The notes below the pieces were generated by a model, which was not told the DNA's origin, searched no databases, and saw nothing but the letters and a program-made list of their open reading frames with translations. 52,510 nt of DNA from a virus: IMG/VR virus record IMGVR_UViG_3300009001_002737, positions 1-52,510 of that record. One strand, given 5' to 3'. Of this stretch, positions 15,708-23,489 are shown piece after piece. The stretch's first letter is position 1; the number at the start of each line of letters is the position of its first letter. Position numbers and translations under genes: made by a program.

Positions 15708-17067
15708 ATTGACAACTTAAATAAAATTCTTCCAATTCAGGAAACACTTCGGTCATTTTAATACCAGTACGACTATCATATTCATTAAACCAAGTATAGA
15801 AATTTTTATGCCCATTAAGTAACTTAGCATCGTCATAATTTGTTTTACGCATATAATCTACTACCCTACGAAATCGTTCGTATTCTAACAAACTAAATTT
15901 TGTTCTATCAGCATCATTAATATTTTCTGCTATAAATTTTAAATGCTTTTCCATATATGGCATAAAGGTATCTTTAGGCAATATATTCATATCAAATTGA
16001 ATAGGGTCTCTAAGATATGGTGTATCAAATCTTATATTTTGCCATTGTGTTTTATTATTTTTATTGTACTTACTACGCCACTCGAGTATCTTTTTCAGTA
16101 ATTTATCAAAACTTGTGACCGCAAATAAATTAAATGTAATCATAAATGTTACAGGGTATCCAAGATTTTTAAGATAATAATCAAGATTACGTTCCCATAG
16201 GCCTAAATCTAATCCCCTACGAGTATAACTTGCTCTTGGCCCCCAAGTATCAATGCTTGTATATAATTTGAAACTTCTAATACAATTTTTTTCTTTAAGT
16301 AGTTTAATTCTTTCAACAAGTTTTTGCACAAGTTTTTCTTTTACTCCCATATTACTATTAAGTTCGATTTGAATATGTGGTTTAGGATTTTGTTCAAGTT
16401 CGTCGAATAGCCTCCAAGTACTCTTATGCATTAAAGGTTCACCTCCCGTGATACGTAAGATATTAAGAGTCTTGGAGACTTCCGGCCACCACTTCCACCA
16501 TGCATCAACATATGGATTTGTTTGTTCATCAAATAATTCAAGCCAGTCAATGTCGTTGCGATGCACAGTACTGTCTTTGTATGGTCCATGCTTTTTTATT
16601 TCGTTGAAATAACTTGTGCTAAATTTAGGATGGCAGTATCCACATTTAAAATTACATTCATTTGAAAAATTTACTTCTATATACTCAGGATTAATATCAT
16701 AATCCCACGGGTTACTTTTAATTTCTTCTATACGTTCGGGTTTATATATACTTGCAGTTTTGATGTGTCGATCACTAATATAATCTTTACCCATACATTC
16801 AATGTTCCAACAATATTGACACCCGCTCGGCTTTTCCCCTTCAAGCATTTGCTTACGCTCTTGTTTCTTCTGAGGCGTATTATGAAGTTGACTTGGATTA
16901 TCAATTAATCCTTCAAGTGGAATTTTGTGAGGTGCTGGATGATAACAACTGTGTGTTTCACCTGTTTGCAAATATATAGTTACATGATGCCATTTAGCCA
17001 AGCAGAACGTAGGAGATATCTTATCAATCTCCGGCATTATTTTTTTAATTTGATCTACTTCACTCAT
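15697..17067 (-). CDS. Radical SAM protein with N-terminal twitch domain, paralog of 3906-5207
   Basis: A 456-residue protein with N-terminal cysteines at C22, C41, C83 and C86, then the radical SAM core with C138, C142 and C145 in CNFKCGYC and a TGGEPLM motif. The core cysteines fall at the same residue numbers as in the 3906-5207 protein, and the domain order is the same, so the two share one architecture. The first segment, FCLAKWHHV, replaces FCPLPWIHL. The substrate is unknown. It is coupled by ATGA to a glycosyltransferase-like gene upstream, as the other pair at 7414-9040 also is by overlap. It ends convergently with the plus-strand operon. Confidence 0.85.
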   Translation of the reverse strand: MSEVDQIKKIMPEIDKISPTFCLAKWHHVTIYLQTGETHSCYHPAPHKIPLEGLIDNPSQLHNTPQKKQERKQMLEGEKPSGCQYCWNIECMGKDYISDRHIKTASIYKPERIEEIKSNPWDYDINPEYIEVNFSNECNFKCGYCHPKFSTSYFNEIKKHGPYKDSTVHRNDIDWLELFDEQTNPYVDAWWKWWPEVSKTLNILRITGGEPLMHKSTWRLFDELEQNPKPHIQIELNSNMGVKEKLVQKLVERIKLLKEKNCIRSFKLYTSIDTWGPRASYTRRGLDLGLWERNLDYYLKNLGYPVTFMITFNLFAVTSFDKLLKKILEWRSKYNKNNKTQWQNIRFDTPYLRDPIQFDMNILPKDTFMPYMEKHLKFIAENINDADRTKFSLLEYERFRRVVDYMRKTNYDDAKLLNGHKNFYTWFNEYDSRTGIKMTEVFPELEEFYLSCQSKV

Positions 17068-17951
17068 TTACGTCTTATAACTCTATCACTATTAATGTAA
17101 ACAGTTTTAAAGAATTCACTTTGTAATTTATCAAAGGGAATAACAGCAATTGGTATATCTAATTCGTTAATCAATTTTTTGCCTAACTCCTTACATTCTT
17201 CAGACACGTTTATGTCTTTATGTTGTTCCCACAAACTATTTAAATATGTAAAATCTCTTGTTTGTGTGTGATCCCATTCAGTTAGTAAATTCATATAAGT
17301 TCCAAGTCTTGCACCGTAGACTGCCCATATGCCGTTTGGAATATCACAACCTACCATTTGCCAAATATAAAGTCTATGTCTGTTTTGCCACCACAAGGTG
17401 TTTATATCTTCAATTGGTTTTCCTCTATCCAAACTCATTTTAACACCTTCACGAAAACCTGCTCTCCATGCTTGTTGAGGTGTAGATGTAATAATGCTGG
17501 TTGAATAATTGTCATTAAGTTGATAATAGTTGTCAAAATAACAAAACTCAATACTTGTTTCATTACTACCGTCTGTGTTTTCATGAGTTTTCATATTTTT
17601 AACAAACTCTTTAGTCCACATTTTTAAACTACCATTGCCGTACATAAGTCCATTAGCATTAATTTTACCACACCAACTAAATTGATAGTCATCGTCTACT
17701 CCTAATTTGTCTAAATCTAAAGAGACTTGCATAAATTTAGGATCAACAATAGTATCTCCATCTACTGTAACAAAATGTTTTGTGTCTGATAAATCAGCAC
17801 AGGCTTTGTGTGCCGCATCTGATCCTTCTACACCGTGTACACGCTTTGCCCACGGGATCTTACGTTGTAGATCTGCCCAATTTTCTTCAGCATTAGGCTC
17901 GTCATAACTTAAAAAGATGATATCTACATCTTGAATTTTAATTATCGACAA
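17064..17951 (-). CDS. Glycosyltransferase-like phage protein, paralog of 8351-9040
   Basis: The 295-residue product opens with DIIFLSYDEPNAEENW and has VTVDGDTIVD at 61-70, with D64 and D66 as the candidate metal/nucleotide-sugar site. It shares the opening, DGD site and GFREGVK-type segment with the 229-residue protein at 8351-9040 but has an added C-terminal region of about 60 residues. The start is TTG 17951. A GGAG Shine-Dalgarno lies about six bases upstream, and the nearest ATG is out of frame. It overlaps the unknown gene upstream by 14 bases. Glycosyltransferase function is by fold-type pattern and context, not by a matched family. Confidence 0.6.
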   Translation of the reverse strand: MSIIKIQDVDIIFLSYDEPNAEENWADLQRKIPWAKRVHGVEGSDAAHKACADLSDTKHFVTVDGDTIVDPKFMQVSLDLDKLGVDDDYQFSWCGKINANGLMYGNGSLKMWTKEFVKNMKTHENTDGSNETSIEFCYFDNYYQLNDNYSTSIITSTPQQAWRAGFREGVKMSLDRGKPIEDINTLWWQNRHRLYIWQMVGCDIPNGIWAVYGARLGTYMNLLTEWDHTQTRDFTYLNSLWEQHKDINVSEECKELGKKLINELDIPIAVIPFDKLQSEFFKTVYINSDRVIRRK

Positions 17952-18501
17952 TTTCTACTCCATAACTATTAAACATTTTGTTTGTATATACGTCAAAGTC
18001 TATTATAGCATCACTATCATCAAAATGCAAGACTAAATTGTCACTTGCTAAATTAAATTGCAAAGAACGATATAATACATATGGGTCGTTCTTTTTAACA
18101 ATACTAAAATTTTTGATAGTGTTTAATGTTACATTATTTGATTTAAGTGTTTTGGTAAATAATTCACCAAATTTAATCTGCCATTGGCCTTTAGAATAAT
18201 TTTTTACCAAAATAATATCTGCATCTCTGTTATTCTGTAGTTTGTACAAACTATTATTAACATTGTATTCATAATGTGTTTCATCGTAGATGTTTTTTAA
18301 TTCGTACAGTAAAGATGTAGTATTGAATAATACATTATAATGCTTAAATTTTTCTCTTCCAGATGCCAACCCTTCTACATCTTTAAAATCTACTTCAATA
18401 TAGTTTTTAGACTGGGGATAACTTGTCAATGTTAGAACATTGCCAGTTTTCGGGTCAAACTCTACATACGTAGAAACATCATCTTTAATAACTTTGTTCA
18501 T
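17938..18501 (-). CDS. Hypothetical phage protein
   Basis: A 187-residue protein I do not recognise. It is hydrophilic, has no transmembrane segment and no signal peptide, and reads as a mixed alpha/beta protein with many Asn, Asp and Lys residues. The first half includes VEFDPKTGNVL, a short beta-hairpin-like segment. It lies between an oxygenase gene (17-base overlap) and a glycosyltransferase-like gene (14-base overlap). The operon context suggests involvement in the same glycan or virion modification, perhaps as an accessory or acceptor protein, but there is no direct evidence for either. Confidence 0.7.
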   Translation of the reverse strand: MNKVIKDDVSTYVEFDPKTGNVLTLTSYPQSKNYIEVDFKDVEGLASGREKFKHYNVLFNTTSLLYELKNIYDETHYEYNVNNSLYKLQNNRDADIILVKNYSKGQWQIKFGELFTKTLKSNNVTLNTIKNFSIVKKNDPYVLYRSLQFNLASDNLVLHFDDSDAIIDFDVYTNKMFNSYGVEIVDN

Positions 18502-19051
18502 CAGTTGCCTTATAAAAGTCAGAAATGTCTACGTACATATTCCAACTTATAATTGTTTTTATTTCTTTTGTTTGATTTATAGGTGCTCGGTGTACAGTCC
18601 AACTTGGAAATGTAATTATATCTCCTTCTTGAACATTGAAGTTGTGTGCATTACCTGTTACAGGATCAATCCATTGCGTTACCGGAGTTTCTCCAGGTAA
18701 ATCTAAAAAATACACACTTGTAAAATTGCACCCATGAACATGCCAACTGTGTTTACCACCTGTTGCATACTGTTGAAACCATATTTCATGTATTGTGAAT
18801 GTTTCATATTTGAACTGTTTCATCCAGTTCTTAAGATGTTCATTCAAATCAAATTGTAAAACTTTTAACCATTCTCTATTTGGGTCGAATCTTCCAGGTC
18901 CCCAGTCACAACGTGTAATATCATTATTAGGGCCAAAGATTTTTTCTACAAGTGTAGTATTATTAATAGCATCTAATAACTCTTTTTTCTTAGAGTCATG
19001 TGCTTGAAATTTTTCAGGTTTAACTGGAAATTGTATAATTGAATCTGTCAT
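18485..19051 (-). CDS. 2OG-Fe(II) oxygenase (2OG-FeII_Oxy_5-like)
   Basis: From ATG 19051 the product has 188 residues. SWHVHGCNFTSVYFLD at 102-117 and a distal FPSWTVHRA (H154) match small phage oxygenases of the 2OG-FeII_Oxy_5 type, where the first metal ligands lie in an H-x-H segment (H104, H106). The 22-residue N-terminal extension available from 19117 is rejected because a GGAG Shine-Dalgarno sits eight bases upstream of 19051. Such oxygenases are frequent in marine T4-like phages, but their substrate is not established. It overlaps the glycosyltransferase gene upstream by 32 bases. Confidence 0.78.
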   Translation of the reverse strand: MTDSIIQFPVKPEKFQAHDSKKKELLDAINNTTLVEKIFGPNNDITRCDWGPGRFDPNREWLKVLQFDLNEHLKNWMKQFKYETFTIHEIWFQQYATGGKHSWHVHGCNFTSVYFLDLPGETPVTQWIDPVTGNAHNFNVQEGDIITFPSWTVHRAPINQTKEIKTIISWNMYVDISDFYKATDEQSY

Positions 19052-19853
19052 AAAATTTCTCCGTAAAATCTTTTTCAGTATAATGAAAAACTGTGTTTTG
19101 TAAATGTCCGCCAACACGCATTTGTTTTTTATCGTTTACAAAGCAACTAATCCTGTCTTGCCATTTTTTAGTTTGCGTTTTCCATGGTTGAGCATAAGGT
19201 TTCATATGAACAAAATTAGGAAAAGGTGTAACAGCATTAGTTACTTTATCTTCGACTCCTAAAACTCTAATAGTAATTGCTGTGCATACATCTACACTTA
19301 AAAATTTTTGCATTTTCTTAGGAGCATATTTTTCATAATAGTATTCCCAGTTTTTCATTACTTCTTCTAAGCAAGTATAAAATTTTTTAGCAAAGTCTGA
19401 CTTCTTGAAATAATGTAGTGCTACATATGTATCTGGTAAATTATTCTGTTCAAACATTTTCCTATAATATGTTGCATTAAGTTTACATTGTTTATAATCA
19501 GTTACTTTAGTGGTATAGAATACTTCATAGTTTTTCATTAAGTTCCACCAATGTGTTAGATTATTGCACACTATCATGTCTGTATCTAAGACAAAAGTTT
19601 CATTATATGGACAAGCATGGTAAATCTTCCAACGATTTTGGACTTTCCATTTATGTTCTTCTGCTTTATCTTCCCACGGTATAGGTACAATGTCGTCAAA
19701 TAAGTTTTCTTTAATCCACTCGTTATCTTCATTTGTAATTAAACAAATTTTACTATCTGGATTTGTGTTACGAATACTCATTGCCAACAACTCTGCCTGA
19801 CGAATATAGTTATCTTGTCCGTTGTTTTGTGCAAGAACTGTAAAATTAGGCAT
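19020..19853 (-). CDS. Glycosyltransferase family 8-like protein
   Basis: From ATG 19853 the product has 277 residues. It has a GT-A fold pattern: an N-terminal strand, a KICLIT strand, and FVLDTDMIV with the DxD motif D90-T-D92 that binds the nucleotide sugar and metal. HMKP and FHYTEKD near the C-terminus resemble the metal-coordinating His regions of GT8-type enzymes. TTG 19859 is also in frame, but the ATG has a GAGAG element at a better distance. It overlaps the next glycosyltransferase gene by 8 bases. The two neighbours resemble each other around the DTD motif, suggesting an ancient tandem duplication. The sugar donor is unknown. Confidence 0.75.
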   Translation of the reverse strand: MPNFTVLAQNNGQDNYIRQAELLAMSIRNTNPDSKICLITNEDNEWIKENLFDDIVPIPWEDKAEEHKWKVQNRWKIYHACPYNETFVLDTDMIVCNNLTHWWNLMKNYEVFYTTKVTDYKQCKLNATYYRKMFEQNNLPDTYVALHYFKKSDFAKKFYTCLEEVMKNWEYYYEKYAPKKMQKFLSVDVCTAITIRVLGVEDKVTNAVTPFPNFVHMKPYAQPWKTQTKKWQDRISCFVNDKKQMRVGGHLQNTVFHYTEKDFTEKFYDRFNYTISS

Positions 19854-20667
19854 TAGCAATCTCTCTACTTAAACTAAATTTATTCATAATGTGTAAGTTT
19901 GTATCTTTAGATTTTAATAAAGTATATTCACCTGTTCTATTTTGTTTTTCAACTAACATAGTTAATTCATTATTATCAATCTTATGCAATATATCTTTTG
20001 CAGTTGAATAAATCATCTTACCTGGCAACTCTTTGACATTACCCATAATATGAGCCGCTATACTAAATGCATAGTCATTCCTAAAAACTGTGCTTGTAAT
20101 TTGATATAAGTTCCTATAGTGTTGATAATTATTTTTAATATGTTTTATGACATCAAAGAATGCTTTATTTTCCGGATCTTTTGTAAAATATACACAAGTT
20201 GCCCAGTAGAATTTGATGCTGGTTTCACTGATGTAAGAAAATTCTGATGCATCACGCCAACCTGATACATCTAAAGACTTGCTATACATCATAAGTTTAT
20301 TAGAACTTTCAAATACTTTGCTTAAGATGTTGTTTGATATAATGTAATCTGTATCAAGAATTAGTGTTTGTTGATATGGTGTTAGATCATATGCATCGCT
20401 TCTGGTAAAATTCTTAAAGTCTAATACCTTTTTTGATAGAGATCCATCGAAATATGTTTTTTTATTTTTTTGTTCTACTGCATGACCATAAATGTCATCA
20501 AATACTTCAAGACCGTTATAGTGTTTTACTACTCTTTGAACATCATCAGTAACAAGAGTAGTAGGTAAATTCATATATTGCTTTATACGACCTGCTAAGA
20601 AACAAGCCTGGGCAACATAGTCTATTTGTTCATTGTTAAATGCAAATAATAAAACACCGCGTGTCAT
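19846..20667 (-). CDS. Glycosyltransferase-like protein (GT-A, DTD motif)
   Basis: A 273-residue protein with a LLFAFNNEQ opening strand, a TLVTDD strand and LILDTDYII at 102-110 giving the DxD motif D105-T-D107. This is the same arrangement as in the 19020-19853 product, although the rest is divergent. No membrane anchor is visible, so it is soluble. It likely transfers a sugar in the phage-encoded glycan or virion-modification pathway. The start ATG overlaps the stop of the 20664-21005 gene (ATGA), and its own stop lies inside the next glycosyltransferase gene. The subfamily is not determined. Confidence 0.7.
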   Translation of the reverse strand: MTRGVLLFAFNNEQIDYVAQACFLAGRIKQYMNLPTTLVTDDVQRVVKHYNGLEVFDDIYGHAVEQKNKKTYFDGSLSKKVLDFKNFTRSDAYDLTPYQQTLILDTDYIISNNILSKVFESSNKLMMYSKSLDVSGWRDASEFSYISETSIKFYWATCVYFTKDPENKAFFDVIKHIKNNYQHYRNLYQITSTVFRNDYAFSIAAHIMGNVKELPGKMIYSTAKDILHKIDNNELTMLVEKQNRTGEYTLLKSKDTNLHIMNKFSLSREIANA

Positions 20668-21005
20668 TTTACCAAACCGTCAACTGATCTACTTTTTTGT
20701 AATTTCTTATATTCTGTGTAGTATTCATTCGACGCTGTAAAGTATTTGTCAGTAATATCTTCTAAAAACTCATTAACTTGTATTTCAATAGGAATATTAT
20801 TATCATCAACAAGTACAGATGTTTCTTGACCTGTTTGTTGTAACATGTAAACAAAGTTTATTAATTCTTTTGTAAGTGTAAATTGGCCGCCAGCATAGAA
20901 ATGAATAGTGTCTGTTACGAACTTTTCTTGTAACATACGTTTTTGATTTTCAAGAGTAGCAGTGTAATTGCCAAACTCTAAGGCTTTTGATAACTTTTCG
21001 TCCAT
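20664..21005 (-). CDS. Hypothetical phage protein downstream of the tail fibres
   Basis: A 113-residue acidic, probably helix-rich protein that I cannot place in a known family. Its start, MDEKLSKALEF, and a central VLVDDNNIPIEI segment followed by a long helical stretch suggest a small structural or chaperone-like protein, which is speculative. It is the first gene after the fibre cluster and heads the second glycan block. It has no Shine-Dalgarno. A late-promoter-like box five bases upstream and a perfect inverted repeat that includes the start codon mark its 5' end. A fibre-assembly role is possible from position alone. Confidence 0.65.
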   Translation of the reverse strand: MDEKLSKALEFGNYTATLENQKRMLQEKFVTDTIHFYAGGQFTLTKELINFVYMLQQTGQETSVLVDDNNIPIEIQVNEFLEDITDKYFTASNEYYTEYKKLQKSRSVDGLVK

Positions 21006-21021
21006 AGTAATATTTACTATG
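21003..21021. repeat. Perfect 8-bp inverted repeat over the start codon of 20664-21005
   Basis: CATAGTAA (21003-21010), a 3-base loop and TTACTATG (21014-21021) form a perfect stem in either strand. The ATG of the gene is the end of one arm. In a read-through mRNA from the fibre operon this would hide the start codon. Confidence 0.6.
21011..21017 (-). promoter_or_regulatory. Variant late-promoter box (GTAAATA) inside the inverted repeat
   Basis: The minus strand reads GTAAATA, one mismatch from ATAAATA, exactly five bases from ATG 21005. With T4-like spacing the transcript would start at the ATG and would not contain the hairpin. The box could also be an accident of the palindrome, so confidence is moderate to low. 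Confidence 0.4.
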
Positions 21022-21028
21022 TTAAGTG

Positions 21029-21961
21029 TTACTGTAAGTTATTTGTGGTTGCGAATGTTGGAGAAGTAAGAGATACTCTTGTGCCTGTAGGCAATCTTTC
21101 ACCTACAATACTGTCCAAAGTACCAGTTACTGATTCATCAACTGGATTAATAGCACCGTCTTGGTTTGCATCGTCAGTATCATCACCAATATCGTCATCT
21201 CTAAATTGTATTCTAAACTGAATAACATTAGTGCTATTTTCTTTTGCGGCAATATTGTAATCGTTCTCTGCATAAACTCCAGTACCGTCTTTTTGAAACA
21301 CTGTTTGATAATCTGCGGTTAAATCAAAATTACCAATTCCTAAATCTGTTCCTGGTGCAGAACCATCTGATGCACAACCATTTGATTTAAACTTTGCTGT
21401 ACCCATTGCAGATAACAAATTATTCCAATCGTTATTTTTACCGTTTGAAGCCGCTGGATCTAAATCAGCAGTGAATCTAATTTCACCACCAGCATTAAAA
21501 AAGTGTCTACGTGCATCTGCATTAGGCCATGTTACTGTTATAACATGATCTACCGTACCTGCCCAAGAATCAGTTCTTGTTGAACTTGTTTTAAGTGCTG
21601 TGATTGTACTCTGTGAAGTGTCGGCAGTATAAATTACATCTTTGTTTGTTTCAACCAGTGTTGCCATATCTTCATACTGTATTACACCTCTATTAGTACC
21701 TGTGTCAGTGCCATCTTCTTCAATTACTTGTCCTGCTGACACTGTTGCCAGTGAATTAGGAATACTACCAACTTGATGTACTCTTGCATTGATAAGATCT
21801 GTATACAAGTCTGACATGTGTTGCGAATCAATTACAGTTTCAGCCGCTACCTGCGAACTAACAAGTGTTTGTCCATAACCAAATTGACCGCTTCCGTTAC
21901 CTAAAACATTTGCTACTTTTGCTTGTAAATCGTTGTATCTTGCCGCTGTGATAATCGCCAT
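21029..21961 (-). CDS. Phage virion structural protein with dockerin/EF-hand-like calcium loop
   Basis: The 310-residue product has an N-terminus rich in Ala, Gln and Val (MAIITAARYNDLQ) typical of trimeric fibre or fibre-associated proteins in marine T4-like phages, then a Ser/Thr/Gly/Asp-rich beta-type body. Near the C-terminus the stretch DANQDGAINPVD fits the DxNxDGxIxxxD calcium-binding loop of dockerins and EF-hands. Such loops commonly stabilise exposed beta structures. It follows the fibre genes and is preceded by an AAGGA Shine-Dalgarno. A role as a fibre tip, whisker or accessory virion protein is inferred. It is the last gene of the structural block. Confidence 0.65.
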   Translation of the reverse strand: MAIITAARYNDLQAKVANVLGNGSGQFGYGQTLVSSQVAAETVIDSQHMSDLYTDLINARVHQVGSIPNSLATVSAGQVIEEDGTDTGTNRGVIQYEDMATLVETNKDVIYTADTSQSTITALKTSSTRTDSWAGTVDHVITVTWPNADARRHFFNAGGEIRFTADLDPAASNGKNNDWNNLLSAMGTAKFKSNGCASDGSAPGTDLGIGNFDLTADYQTVFQKDGTGVYAENDYNIAAKENSTNVIQFRIQFRDDDIGDDTDDANQDGAINPVDESVTGTLDSIVGERLPTGTRVSLTSPTFATTNNLQ

Positions 21962-21977
21962 TTATTAAATCCTTTTC

Positions 21978-23456
21978 TTATACTTTCAAGAATGTTTCCA
22001 CTAACTTTTCTTCGTGTCTATCGTTAGACTCTAATGCAATACCTACTAATTCGCCTTCATTTGCTTTTTGTGCTGTACCATTAGCGCCTACATAAAGTTT
22101 GTCGCCTTTGTTAACTGGTCCTATGACTCTTACCGGCACACGACCTTTAAGTGCAACTGCTTGTCCTTCAGACTCTGCATTCATTAAGTATGCAGGCTTT
22201 GCACTAATAACGCCTATTGGCATTCCTGTCATCGGGCACCAAGTCGCTTCATTATCTTCGTCTGTACCAATTGTCATAATTGTACCTACCGGATATTGAT
22301 CATCTGTTGTATATTTTTCTGCTAAGTCAGCATATCTTGCTGTAGTTGCAGTACCATTAAACAAATTAGCATTTATATTACCCGAACTATCTCTTACTGC
22401 AACAGTATCGTTAGTTGCTGAAGTACTTGCAGTTCTATTGTTCGATCCAACAACTAAAGCATTTGCCGCCGTTGCTGTACCGTTGAATAGAGTTGCATAA
22501 ACTTCTTTGAATTTATTTGCACTTGTACCGATATCAAATGTATTGTTAGCACCAGGAACGATACCTTCTGCTTTAATTTGCACAGGTTCTGTTGATTGTG
22601 CTTGTGCATTATCAACTTTGAATCTAATTACAGTTCCTACTTCATTTGAAATAACTGCTTGAGTTCCGTTTTCAATTGATACACGTAAATCATTTGAATC
22701 ACCTACGGTAAATCCTGCATCACTAAATCTAACAATTTCTGAAAATGTTGATTCTTGTCCTGGAATACTTACTACATATTCACTTGCTGATCTGCCGCCT
22801 AATTTTTCTGAGTTAGTTGCAGTACCCCAAAACCTATGAGCAGTTGATGTTACACCTTGCTGTGCATTAGTTGTATTTTTTAGGGTCATACCTTGGTGAA
22901 TGACATCAAACCCAGTTATGGCATTGTCGGGGTCGCTTGAGTCAATTGTAAAGTCTGACGCTGAGAGTACTATAACTACTTCATCGTTAATTGTACCTTT
23001 GATCACTGTTCTTTGAACATTACTGATATCTCTAATTGAATCTGTTACAAATGATGTTACTGTATCACCTTGTGATTGTGGACCAATTAAAACAAATCCT
23101 GCTCCGGTGTTTGCATACAGTTGATTGTTTGCATTATCCCACCAAAAATCACCTTCAGTTAACCCTGACGGTTGACTTGCACTTACTTCTGCTCCACCAG
23201 TTGTTCTAAATTTTGTACCGTCATAAAATTTTAGTTTGCTTGTGCCCGAATCAAACCAAATTTGACCTCTAATTGCTCTGGATGGTGCGTTAGCACTTGA
23301 AAAGTTTTCAAGTATATGAACGAAATTTTCGTTCTGGATTTCACCGTATCCAGCATAGTTTTTACCAACAAGTTTTACATCAGTAGTTTGATCGACTGTA
23401 CCGTCTTCTACTACTGCAATCTGTGACCCATCAGTTCTATTAATAATATATGCCAT
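21978..23456 (-). CDS. Tail fibre protein with C-terminal peptidase G2-like (autoproteolytic) domain
   Basis: The 492-residue product begins with an approximately 130-residue module (MAYIINRTDG, a GYGE..NENFVHILENF stretch, then GQIWFD) shared with the next two fibre genes. The middle is Asn/Thr/Ala-rich repeat sequence with GTAT.. elements. The last 120 residues have LAEKY, YPVGTIM, ALKGRVPVRVIGPV and GDKLYV, resembling the self-cleaving intramolecular chaperone (peptidase G2-like) domain of phage fibres. This would drive trimer folding and then be cut off. A Shine-Dalgarno (AGGGG) and a late-promoter-like box precede it. It probably recognises the host surface. Confidence 0.8.
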   Translation of the reverse strand: MAYIINRTDGSQIAVVEDGTVDQTTDVKLVGKNYAGYGEIQNENFVHILENFSSANAPSRAIRGQIWFDSGTSKLKFYDGTKFRTTGGAEVSASQPSGLTEGDFWWDNANNQLYANTGAGFVLIGPQSQGDTVTSFVTDSIRDISNVQRTVIKGTINDEVVIVLSASDFTIDSSDPDNAITGFDVIHQGMTLKNTTNAQQGVTSTAHRFWGTATNSEKLGGRSASEYVVSIPGQESTFSEIVRFSDAGFTVGDSNDLRVSIENGTQAVISNEVGTVIRFKVDNAQAQSTEPVQIKAEGIVPGANNTFDIGTSANKFKEVYATLFNGTATAANALVVGSNNRTASTSATNDTVAVRDSSGNINANLFNGTATTARYADLAEKYTTDDQYPVGTIMTIGTDEDNEATWCPMTGMPIGVISAKPAYLMNAESEGQAVALKGRVPVRVIGPVNKGDKLYVGANGTAQKANEGELVGIALESNDRHEEKLVETFLKV

Positions 23457-23480
23457 AGTTAATAACCCCTTTATTGTATG

Positions 23481-23487
23481 TATTTAT
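23481..23487 (-). promoter_or_regulatory. Late-promoter-like box (ATAAATA) upstream of the 21978-23456 fibre gene
   Basis: The minus strand reads GATAAATAC between the stop of the upstream fibre gene and the ATG at 23456. Predicted T4-like +1 is near 23475, leaving an 18-base leader that includes the AGGGG Shine-Dalgarno. This is the leadered class of these boxes. Confidence 0.55.
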
Positions 23488-23489
23488 CG

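Noticed and set aside
19052-19117. Longer N-terminus for the Oxy_5-like oxygenase
   Set aside because: The 22 extra residues are hydrophobic and basic but lie inside the upstream glycosyltransferase frame; a GGAG Shine-Dalgarno marks ATG 19051.
21003-21021. Inverted repeat as a rho-independent terminator for the fibre operon
   Set aside because: The stem is AT-rich and not followed by a T tract on the minus strand; it overlaps a start codon instead.
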